Below are positions 32,462-39,398 of a stretch of DNA of 39,398 bases, piece after piece; the stretch's first letter is position 1, and the number at the start of each line of letters is the position of its first letter. The translations under genes and the position numbers were made by a program. Origin of the DNA: Planctomycetota bacterium (GTDB lineage Bacteria; Planctomycetota; Planctomycetia; Pirellulales; Thermoguttaceae); assembly GCA_029550925.1 (NCBI GenBank), contig JAKPGL010000126.1:1-39398 (forward strand). The letters run 5' to 3'. Under the pieces are notes generated by a model. It worked only from the letters and a program-made list of their open reading frames with translations. It was not told the DNA's origin and made no database searches.

Positions 32462-34015
32462 CTAGGAAGTTTTCCAGAATCGGGGCATCAGTAGCAGGAT
32501 CAACGGGAAGACTTCCAAACGACCCAGGAGCATCAGCAGCGTAAGCACCAGTTTGGATCCAGGTTGCAGGGCGGCGTAATTGGTCATTACGCCGACCAGC
32601 CCAATGCCAGGGCCGACGCCGTTAATCGTGGCGGCCACGGCGCTTGCGCAATCGGCCAGTTTTTCCCGGGGGTTATGGCCGGCCTGGGTCCAGGTGGCGT
32701 CCGGTTCCAGAGCCAACAAAGCCAACCAACCCGCCAGCGAAAGGACCCCGATCAGGCAGAAATACAACGGCACTTTATGCAGTTCTTCCGGTTCCACCGG
32801 CTCGCCGTTCAGCCGAATCTGCCGAACCACATTTGGCCGAAACACATGTTCCAACTGGAGCCAGAGGCTCTTGGCCAGTAGCACATACCGAACCACTTTC
32901 ACCGAGCAACTGGTGCTGCCCACACACCCGCCGACATACATGAGGAACAAAAGCACTCCCTTGGCAAAGCCGGTCCATTGGTCGAAATTGGCCGTGCCGA
33001 AACCTGTATTGGTGGTGATGGACACCACCTGGAAAAGGCTGTACTGAATCGCCTCCAGGAAGTTAGAGAACGTACCAGCGATCCGTCCGTATCCGACCAC
33101 CACCAAGGTGGCCGCCAACAGAATGCTCACATACACCCGGAATTCGGTATTGTGGAGGATCTTTTTCCCCTCCCCGATCACCAGGAAATAGAGGAGCGTA
33201 AAGTTGGTGCAACCCAGAAACATAAACAGCACAATGGTCATTTCGATGCCGGCGTTTTGGAAATGGCCGACGCTATCGTTAAAGGTGCTGAAGCCGCCGG
33301 TCGCCACTGTGCCGAAGGCATGGCAAAGGGCGTGATAGATCGGCACCCCCTGGACCATAAGCAGCAGAGTCAGCAGGGCGTTCAGACCAATAAAGATGAA
33401 GGCAAAAGCCCACGCGGCCTGTTGGGTCCGTTCATGAATCGACTGTTGGGCTGCGCTAGGGGCCTCGACCGTCATGAGGGCCTTGCCCACCGAGCCCATC
33501 CCTAAGATGGCTACAAAGAGAACCACAATCCCCAAACCGCCTAGAAAATGCGTTTGCGACCGCCAGAAAAGGATGGATCGGGGAACCAACTCGGGGTCTT
33601 CCACATTGCAGAGCACACTGGCCCCAGTGCCGCTAAACCCTGAGGCCGATTCAAATAGCCCATCAAATAAGTCCATCCGGACCGACTGACCCTGGGCGTC
33701 TCGCTGTCGGCAGGCGCCGCTAAGCCAATAGGGCACTGCACCGAGCACGGTGGCCAAAAGCCAACTCAGGCCCACCACCACGAGCGCCTCTTTGCGGAAC
33801 AGCCGCTCTCCAGCGGCGGATCGGCCCCACCAACTGAGCACTCCCCCCATCACCACACAGGCGGCCATGGCGCCTAGTAACCCCCATAGCCCATTCCATT
33901 CGATGGTTTCCACCTGGCCGAAGGCCGGAAACGCCCACATCAGGCTGGCCGCCATCGAAGCCCCTAACAAAAGTACCACTCCGCCCAGCAGACGGGCAAT
34001 CAGCCGATAATTCAT
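32462..34015 (-). CDS. trkH: TrkH/KtrB-type potassium uptake channel subunit
   Basis: A 517-aa inner-membrane protein with about ten transmembrane helices, the pore subunit of Trk/Ktr potassium uptake. The four selectivity-filter-like pore loops can be traced: SASGFSGTGASV, GTVATGGFSTFN, VSITTNTGFGTANFD and GGCVGSTSCSVKV, each with the conserved glycine. A regulatory NAD-binding TrkA/KtrA partner is needed in known systems and is not in this window. The start ATG at 34015 (MNYRLIARLL) begins the first membrane helix; a longer frame to 34156 adds a basic stretch unlikely to be coding. It is downstream of aroB on the same strand, with a 70-bp gap, so co-transcription is possible. Confidence 0.92.
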   Translation of the reverse strand: MNYRLIARLLGGVVLLLGASMAASLMWAFPAFGQVETIEWNGLWGLLGAMAACVVMGGVLSWWGRSAAGERLFRKEALVVVGLSWLLATVLGAVPYWLSGACRQRDAQGQSVRMDLFDGLFESASGFSGTGASVLCNVEDPELVPRSILFWRSQTHFLGGLGIVVLFVAILGMGSVGKALMTVEAPSAAQQSIHERTQQAAWAFAFIFIGLNALLTLLLMVQGVPIYHALCHAFGTVATGGFSTFNDSVGHFQNAGIEMTIVLFMFLGCTNFTLLYFLVIGEGKKILHNTEFRVYVSILLAATLVVVGYGRIAGTFSNFLEAIQYSLFQVVSITTNTGFGTANFDQWTGFAKGVLLFLMYVGGCVGSTSCSVKVVRYVLLAKSLWLQLEHVFRPNVVRQIRLNGEPVEPEELHKVPLYFCLIGVLSLAGWLALLALEPDATWTQAGHNPREKLADCASAVAATINGVGPGIGLVGVMTNYAALQPGSKLVLTLLMLLGRLEVFPLILLLMPRFWKTS

Positions 34016-34085
34016 CGCTGCACCGCCTTCATCGCATCCTGTAGCATCACCTCTTTTGGCGTCAAGGCGTCTCGCCTTCCTTGTA

Positions 34086-35201
34086 CTACGTATTATTCCC
34101 TGTTCGGAGCACCACTCGTACTTCGTCGGCCGGGACACTTTCGACCAGTTCCACATGGCCGAGTCGGTCGGGCAGGATAAACCGAAGCCGACCGTGGCTT
34201 GCCTTCTTATCCCGCCGCATTACCTCCAGCACTTGCTCAGGGTCAAGCGACGGCGGCTGGATCGGCAGACCGAGGGCCTCCAGGAGCCGACGTTGCCGAA
34301 GCGCCGTCTCCGTATCCAGCCGACCGAGCCGAACCGCCAATCGGGCCGCACAATCCATCCCCATCGCCACCGCCTCGCCGTGCAACAACTGGCTGTAGCC
34401 GGTCAGCGTCTCAAAGGCATGGGCAAACGTATGGCCATAATTCAGAATGGCCCGCAGGCCGGTCTCCTCCCGCTCGTCCTGTTCCACCACATCCGCTTTC
34501 AGCCGACAGCAGCGGGCAACCACCCAGGCCAGCTCTTCTTCGTCCCGGCGGCGGATGGCCTCCACCTGCTGCTCCAGCCGGACCAATAGATCGGCGTCCA
34601 GGATCATGCCGTATTTGACCACCTCGGCCAAGCCGGAGATGTATTCTCGCTCCGGCAGGGTGTGTAACGTGGCCGGGTCGATCAGTACGCCGACCGGCTG
34701 CCAAAAGGCGCCCACCATGTTTTTGGCCTTCGGCAGATCGACGCCTACTTTGCCGCCCACCGAGCTATCCACCTGGGCCAAAAGCGAGGTGGGTACCTGA
34801 TACAGGCGGACGCCCCGCGCATAGGCGGCGGCCACAAAGCCGGCTAAATCGCCCACCACGCCGCCGCCCACGGCCACCACCACCGTTTTCCGATCCGCCC
34901 CATCCTGCAAAAGGGCTTCCCATAGCCGGGTGGCAACCGCAATGGTTTTGGACGCCTCGCCCGGTTCCACCACCAGAACGTTGGTGGGAATACCGGCCGA
35001 TTGGAATTGTTTTTGGAGCGGGGCGGCATAGAGCGGCTCGACGTTCCGATCCGTAATCAGCGCGGCCTGGGAAAGGTTGGGAGCTGCCGCCCGGAGATGC
35101 TGGGCTGCCTCGGCCAAAAGCCCCCGGCCAATCCGGATCGTATAACTACGCGGCCCCAAGGCCACCTGCACGCAATGCTGACGGCAATCGGAAGCGGACA
35201 A
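34086..35201 (-). CDS. aroB: 3-Dehydroquinate synthase
   Basis: Second enzyme of the shikimate pathway, turning DAHP into 3-dehydroquinate with NAD+ and a divalent metal. Motifs: VVEPGEASKT, the NAD-binding VAVGGGVVGDLAGF, VPTSLLAQVDSSVGGK, and metal ligands in GLAEVVKYG, LNYGHTFAHAFE and LLHGEAVAMGM. The length of about 371 aa fits the family. Start is uncertain: the reading frame is open to a TTG at 35282, but the first 27 residues look non-coding (ALPFSKRTTFFRKRRQG). A TTG at 35201 has an AAAAAGG about 9 bp before it and fits the family N-terminus; a downstream GTG is also possible. No ATG is available. Upstream is a 450-bp gap. Confidence 0.95.
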   Translation of the reverse strand: MSASDCRQHCVQVALGPRSYTIRIGRGLLAEAAQHLRAAAPNLSQAALITDRNVEPLYAAPLQKQFQSAGIPTNVLVVEPGEASKTIAVATRLWEALLQDGADRKTVVVAVGGGVVGDLAGFVAAAYARGVRLYQVPTSLLAQVDSSVGGKVGVDLPKAKNMVGAFWQPVGVLIDPATLHTLPEREYISGLAEVVKYGMILDADLLVRLEQQVEAIRRRDEEELAWVVARCCRLKADVVEQDEREETGLRAILNYGHTFAHAFETLTGYSQLLHGEAVAMGMDCAARLAVRLGRLDTETALRQRRLLEALGLPIQPPSLDPEQVLEVMRRDKKASHGRLRFILPDRLGHVELVESVPADEVRVVLRTGNNT

Positions 35202-35282
35202 ACCTTGTCGCCTTTTTCTGAAAAAGGTGGTTCTTTTGGAGAAGGGAAGGGCTGCCGTAGCACCCCCCGAAAAAGCCGACAA

Positions 35283-35658
35283 ATCACCCAGGTCTTCCCA
35301 CCCCCAAAATCCTCGATTCTAAAAGGGTTCTATTATAGCGGGCGGTGGGGGTCAAGACTATGGCCGGATAGCTGCCGGAACCCCTTAAGCGGAGAGGACA
35401 ATCTATACGTTGTGGCCATGAAGAGTCGGCCACCATATATGGTGGTGTGTGGGAGGGGCTCTCCCTTTAGGAGACACTACCAATCCACCAGAAACCCCCC
35501 GTTGCAGAAAGACCGTGCATGGCCCAACAGCCGGGTGAGGTTTGGCCCCGAGGGGAGACAGAAGGCCTGAAACTAGGGGGTGGATCCGCCCTCGGCCTCC
35601 CGCCTCTCTATTGGGCGGCAGGCCCTTTCTGACGGGTAAGGCTCGGTTTTCCCTCTAC
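35283..35658. other. Intergenic region with a perfect 16-bp palindrome
   Basis: Between aroB and the SMP-30 gene, both minus-strand. The only clear feature is CCACCATATATGGTGG (35431-35446), a perfect palindrome of the size expected for a dimeric-regulator operator. It is upstream of aroB by about 230 bp and downstream of the SMP-30 gene. Nothing else was recognised. Confidence 0.45.
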
Positions 35659-36630
35659 CTATGGTTTGGCCCAGCGGGTGCCGGGACCGGCTACTTTCAT
35701 CTGAAGCCGATACAAGGCGGTCGAAGCAGTGATGAACATTTGTTTGCGATCCGGGCCGCCAAAACAGACATTGGCTGTCCAAGGCTCCGGCACCTGGATA
35801 TGTTCGATCTGTTTGCCCTGAGGATCGAAGACGAAAACGCCCTTCCCGGTGAGATAGACATTACCTTGGTCGTCGATGGTCATGCCGTCGGACCCCATGG
35901 GGCAGAAGAGGGTTTTGTCGGCCAGAGTGCCGTCCGGCTGGATGCGGTACCGGTAGGTTTTGCCGTCGCCGATGTCGGCCACGTAGAGCAAAGAACCGTC
36001 GGGCGCGCCGACCAGACCATTGGGCCGAACCAGGTCGTCGGCCACTCGGCGCAGGTGTTTGCGATCCGGCGAGAGGAAATAGACCCCTTCGATTTCGATC
36101 TGTTTGGTGGTTCGCTTCCAATACGGTCGGCGATAGAACGGATCGGTAAAGTACATGCCGCCGTCGGGCCGGATCCACAGGTCGTTCGGCCCATTCAATA
36201 ATTTGCCCTCAAAATCTTTGACGACTACGGTAACTTTGCCTGCCGGATCGATGCACCAGAGTTGATTTTCGGCGTCGGCGCAGGCCCAGAGGTTGCCGTG
36301 GGCGTCGAAGTAAAGGCCGTTGGCTCGGCCAGCCGGTTGCAAAAAGGTACGCAGTTTGCCGTCCACGGTCCAGCAGAGGATACGGTCGTTCGGCTGGTCG
36401 GTGAAGAAGACGTTGCCTTTAGCGTCGGCGGCCGGTCCTTCGGTGAATCGGAACTGGTCGGCGAGTTTTTCTAGCTTGGCGCCGGGAGCGACCACGGAGC
36501 CAGGTTCAGCGGCCCGGCTTTGGCTGATCGACCAGCAACATCCTCCCCAAAAAACCGCTCCCAGAAAGACCGGCTGAACTAAAACTCTACCCACAACGTG
36601 CCAACCGATTCGGCCAATGCGCATCATCAT
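35659..36630 (-). CDS. Secreted SMP-30/gluconolactonase-like protein
   Basis: A 323-aa exported six-bladed beta-propeller of the SMP-30/gluconolaconase/LRE family, many of which hydrolyse sugar lactones with a bound divalent metal. After a signal peptide (about 1-40) come hallmark segments: FTEGPAADAKGNVFFTDQ, ANGLYFDAHGNLWACAD, NGPNDLWIRPDGGMYFTDP, RPNGLVGAPDGSLLYVADIG and GSDGMTIDDQGNVYLTG. The Glu (TEGPA), Asn (PNDLW) and Asp (SDGM) metal ligands of the family are all present. The likely role is carbohydrate metabolism outside the cytoplasm. Its ATG overlaps the stop codon of the upstream GYF_2 gene (ATGA), so translation is coupled. Starts at 36627 or 36624 are also possible in the ATG-ATG-ATG run. 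Confidence 0.92.
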   Translation of the reverse strand: MMMRIGRIGWHVVGRVLVQPVFLGAVFWGGCCWSISQSRAAEPGSVVAPGAKLEKLADQFRFTEGPAADAKGNVFFTDQPNDRILCWTVDGKLRTFLQPAGRANGLYFDAHGNLWACADAENQLWCIDPAGKVTVVVKDFEGKLLNGPNDLWIRPDGGMYFTDPFYRRPYWKRTTKQIEIEGVYFLSPDRKHLRRVADDLVRPNGLVGAPDGSLLYVADIGDGKTYRYRIQPDGTLADKTLFCPMGSDGMTIDDQGNVYLTGKGVFVFDPQGKQIEHIQVPEPWTANVCFGGPDRKQMFITASTALYRLQMKVAGPGTRWAKP

Positions 36631-38141
36631 TCTTTCTCCTTGGAAGGTTCTTTGGGAGGAACAGGGGTATCCAGTTGATCGAGGAGGTCCTGTCCGGGAA
36701 GCCGAGGACGCCGGGGTTTGGTCGGCTTGGAATCCGCAGGTTCGGTTTCTTCGGCGGGTTCGGTCTCTCCCTTTCCGGGAGCCGACGATTTGCCTTTCGG
36801 AGGCTTTTTCTGCTCAGGTCCACTGGGTGAGGGTTCCTCTTTTTCTTCGAGTTCTTTCATAAGCCGCTCCAATTCTTCTCGCCCGGGGTCCAATTTCCGC
36901 TTTGGAACAGGGGGTGGTTCTTCTTCCTTGGAGGGGGCTGTTTTTGGCGGCGTTTTGGAGGGTTTACTTGGTCCGAAAAGTTCTTCCGCTTTCGTTGCAG
37001 GCGCCGACGATTCCTCCCCAGTTCGGATCATCTTGGCGGCAATCTGAAACCGAAACGGCTCGAACTTTTCTTTGGGGAAGGTCCGGCCTGGCAATTCCAA
37101 TCGGAAATACTCGATCCCTTCCAGTTGCTTGGGCGGCTCAAAGACCAATGTGTCTTTGGCCGTCCCGCCTGGAGGAATCCTCTCCAAAGACGCGCTATCC
37201 CCTCCCAACAAATCCATGCGGGGCGTCTGCCGATAGGTGGTCCCTTTGTTATCCACCAGACGCAGAAGGGTTCCGTCTGGCAACCCCCGACTCCAACCAG
37301 CAAAAAAGAGGAATTTGTCGTCGGCGTGGTTCCTGATCTGAATATCCAACAGCAGATATTCCCCCGGTTTTTCTACCCATGCAGCAGGCGGAGCCGCCAG
37401 TCGGGCCGAAAGAATAGACACCAAAGTCGTCCCCCGCCGGATACCCTTTTTGGAGGCGTCCACCCAAGTAATTTCCGTAGCCTCGGAAAGTTCCGCCTGG
37501 TTCGCCGCGGCGAGGTTTTTGTCAGAATCGGTCGGTTTCTTCTGGGCCTCCGGGTTCTGCAAAGGAATGACGCCAGTAAGCATCAGGATCACCACCACCA
37601 ATAGAACCACGGCCGTTACCGCCAGGCCGACGATCATCAACACATTATTTTGCGTCCGACGCCGTTGGAGCGCCGTCGGCAGCGGGACGCCTGGGACGGC
37701 GGAAATAGGGGGGCGTGGGGCTTTGGGCAAATCCAACGCCGACCCCTCGGAAAAATCGGCTTCGTTTGTTTCGGCTTGTTGCGTTTTGGAAATAGTGTCC
37801 TCCGGCAGCGGGGGCGGCTGGGACAGAAGGCGGGCTGTCGGAACACCCTCTCCGGCTCTGCCCGTTTGACTCCCGGACGATGCCATTCCCCCGGAGCCGA
37901 TCAGCTCTACGAGGGGTACCTCTTCAGAGGAAGCCGATTCCAAAGAGTCGTTCGGTCCAGAACGCCTTGGCGGACCAAACAATCCCCGAACGTGCCTGGC
38001 CGCAACCCAAGGGCCTTCTGCGCCTTGGCGGACCAGATCGTCCGGGGCTAGTTTACCGCTGTCGGCCAATGCCCGAAGTTCCGAGGCCTTCAACGGGCCG
38101 GTCGTTACCCCAGCCAACTTACAAAACCATAGTCCAGCCAT
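36627..38141 (-). CDS. GYF_2 (DUF4339) domain membrane protein
   Basis: A 504-aa protein. Residues 4-52 form a GYF_2 domain (WFCKLAGVTTGPLKASELRAL ... DDLVRQGAEGPWVAARHVRG), a short interaction module common in planctomycetes. A Ser/Pro-rich linker leads to a membrane segment (about residues 152-178, VLMIVGLAVTAVVLLVVVIL), then a beta-rich domain of about 180 residues (GEYLLLDIQIRNHADDKFLFFAG) and a Pro/Lys/Glu-rich C-terminal tail that is probably disordered. The ATG at 38141 is preceded by AAGGGCGG; a longer frame to 38210 lacks this. Function unknown; the layout suggests a membrane scaffold. It is the first gene of a probable two-gene operon with the SMP-30 protein. Confidence 0.83.
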   Translation of the reverse strand: MAGLWFCKLAGVTTGPLKASELRALADSGKLAPDDLVRQGAEGPWVAARHVRGLFGPPRRSGPNDSLESASSEEVPLVELIGSGGMASSGSQTGRAGEGVPTARLLSQPPPLPEDTISKTQQAETNEADFSEGSALDLPKAPRPPISAVPGVPLPTALQRRRTQNNVLMIVGLAVTAVVLLVVVILMLTGVIPLQNPEAQKKPTDSDKNLAAANQAELSEATEITWVDASKKGIRRGTTLVSILSARLAAPPAAWVEKPGEYLLLDIQIRNHADDKFLFFAGWSRGLPDGTLLRLVDNKGTTYRQTPRMDLLGGDSASLERIPPGGTAKDTLVFEPPKQLEGIEYFRLELPGRTFPKEKFEPFRFQIAAKMIRTGEESSAPATKAEELFGPSKPSKTPPKTAPSKEEEPPPVPKRKLDPGREELERLMKELEEKEEPSPSGPEQKKPPKGKSSAPGKGETEPAEETEPADSKPTKPRRPRLPGQDLLDQLDTPVPPKEPSKEKE

Positions 38142-38323
38142 GGTCCGCCCTTTTCTTTGAAGGGGAAAAGACGTTTGGCGGAAATCCGCAAGGAAGGAAG
38201 CGTCGGCCAAAATCGCCGCATAGTTGCTTTTCGGGAGGCGGCCTATCCTCTAACTATTATTTAACAAAAAATCCTCCAAAAAATCCATGCCCTCTTTTTA
38301 GTCCATCGACGGTGCCCCAAGGG

Positions 38324-38468
38324 AACATTTTAGCCGAATGCAGTACCTTGTCATTCCCGCAAAAGCGCCCAATCTAGGCTTCTTGCAGCCTCTACTTGGG
38401 AGGAATAACGAGGAATAACAACATAGCCGCCTTACAGGACTCTGGATTCCCGCTAGAGCGGCAATGAC
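38324..38468 (+). repeat. Dispersed repeat, copy 2
   Basis: About 145 bp matching the repeat at 23692-23824. It has a 10-bp duplication of AGGAATAAC that copy 1 lacks. Internally, TTGTCATTCCCGC (38348-38360) and GCGGCAATGACAA (38458-38470) are inverted partners (12 of 13), the same termini as the small element at 10905-10987. It is non-coding and lies 75 bp from the IS630 relic. Confidence 0.75.
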
Positions 38469-38545
38469 AATCCCGGGCAGATTTCGCCCTATTGATTCCT
38501 GTATAGCCAATGAACCAACTGGGAGGGAGGTGCGTATGGTAGGAT

Positions 38546-39271
38546 ATGAGGCCGAAAGGAAGTGCATCGGAGCTGCAAGCTCGTCGGATGTTGGCCGGGC
38601 AGGCGTTGTTGGCCGGCCTGGACATCCACGAGGTTGCCGAACTGGTTGGTGCTTCGGTTTCTTCGGTAAAGCGGTGGCGTCGGGCTGTGGAGAAAGGAGG
38701 ATTGGAAGCCTTATTAGCCAAGCCACATCCCGGCCGCAAGCCCCGCCTGAACGCGAAGCAGAAGCAGCAACTCATCCGAATTCTCGCGGCTGGGCCACGG
38801 AAGGCCGGATATCCGACCGAGCTGTGGACCTGCCGTCGGGTGGCCGAGGTGATCGCCAAGACGTTTCACGTCCACTACCACCCCGACCACGTAGGCAGAC
38901 TCCTCCACCAGTTGGGCTGGACCTGCCAGAAGCCTGAACAACGGGCACGCGAACAAGACGAAGAAGCGGTGCAACGGTGGCGGCATCGGGCGTGGCCCCG
39001 GATAAAAAGGGGGCACGGCGGAGTGCCTACTTCGAGGAACACCATCCGGATTGGTTCACTTTCGAGTGGTTGCCGTCCTACGCCCCGGAACTGAATCCCG
39101 TGGAGCAATGTTGGAACCATACGAAGTGCCACGATCTGGCCAATTTCATTCCCGAGGATCTCCAGCACCTCCAAAAGGCGGTGAAGGTCGATGACCCGGC
39201 AGAGCCATGACCAAACCATTCTCCGATCCTTTTTCGCCTACGCCAAACTTCCCCTGAAACCGTCGCATTGA
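38546..39271 (+). pseudogene. IS630-family transposase, internally deleted and frameshifted
   Basis: The 5' part from ATG 38546 is a normal IS630/Tc1-type N-terminus with helix-turn-helix (MRPKGSASELQARRML, EVAELVGASVSSVKRWRR, VEKGGLEALLAKPHPGRKP). After AWPRIKK the sequence jumps directly to YFEEHHPDWF, losing the segment with the first two catalytic aspartates. The A-run at 39004-39008 also shifts frame. The C-terminal part (FEWLPSYAPELNPVEQCWNH, with the last DDE-type Glu) is in a second frame, and another shift near 39190-39210 is needed to reach RSFFAYAKLP and a TGA at 39269-39271. The element cannot encode an active transposase. About 100 of the usual 340 residues are missing. Terminal inverted repeats were not found. 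Confidence 0.85.
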
Positions 39272-39398
39272 TTGCGCAGGGGTCAATAGGGAATCCGTCA
39301 CCTTAGGCAACCTGGAGTTTACCCAGTGTGGGATGATCGCCAAATAGCGGGCAGAAGCTAAAATTCGCTCATCTTTCGGGTTACCGCCGGGATGGCGT

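Noticed and set aside
1-39398. CRISPR arrays, tRNA and rRNA genes
   Set aside because: No regularly spaced identical repeats and no tRNA/rRNA signatures were seen on reading both strands; a covariance-model search would settle the RNA question.
38480-39398. Terminal inverted repeats of the IS630 element
   Set aside because: I compared the flanks by eye and found no convincing complementary ends.

Overview
This window looks like chromosome of a planctomycete, probably in or near the Pirellulales, although no rRNA is present to prove it. The lineage call rests on typical planctomycete families: a DUF1559 prepilin-like protein (FTLVELLVV N-terminus) next to a small lipoprotein, a PEP-CTERM secreted protein, a secreted DUF1080 protein, a GYF_2 (DUF4339) membrane protein, WD40/PD40 propeller proteins and SMP-30 proteins. 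Genes are mostly single or in pairs, separated by long A/T-run-rich intergenic stretches. Coding sequence is moderately GC-rich. Some starts appear to be GTG or TTG.

Layout. 1-7 kb: 5' part of thrS, an 800-aa TolC-like lipoprotein, a membrane-anchored coiled-coil protein and a beta-CASP metallo-beta-lactamase ribonuclease. 7-15 kb: TPR lipoprotein, tandem-ACT protein, PEP-CTERM protein with a duplicated domain, lipoprotein/DUF1559 pair and a secreted alpha/beta hydrolase. 14-18 kb: a D-Ala-D-Ala-ligase-like ATP-grasp enzyme convergent with a stand-alone C39-like cysteine peptidase, then a lipoprotein form of protein-L-isoaspartate methyltransferase. 18-19.9 kb: a decayed MntA/HepT toxin-antitoxin module, then ribD. 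19.9-23.5 kb: two beta-propeller membrane proteins and a nitroreductase. 23.9-28.2 kb: ADP-forming acyl-CoA synthetase, holB and tmk on the minus strand. 28.5-32.4 kb: DUF1080, HAD phosphatase, scramblase-like protein and two consecutive TlpA-like proteins, one without its CXXC cysteines. 32.4-38.2 kb: TrkH, aroB, SMP-30 and a GYF_2 protein. 38.3-39.3 kb: a dispersed repeat beside a broken IS630 transposase.

Housekeeping genes (thrS, ribD, holB, tmk, aroB, trkH) are scattered among envelope and secreted genes. The most notable signals are the ATP-grasp/C39 pair with a near-consensus promoter, the cysteine-free TlpA paralogue encoded just ahead of a normal one, the seven-blade WD40 protein with a glycine-rich membrane tail beside a ten-repeat PD40 protein, the toxin-antitoxin decay that can be reconstructed base by base, and a family of small palindrome-bounded repeats (TTGTCATTCCCGC termini). 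I see no CRISPR array, tRNA, rRNA, prophage or recognisable new defence island.
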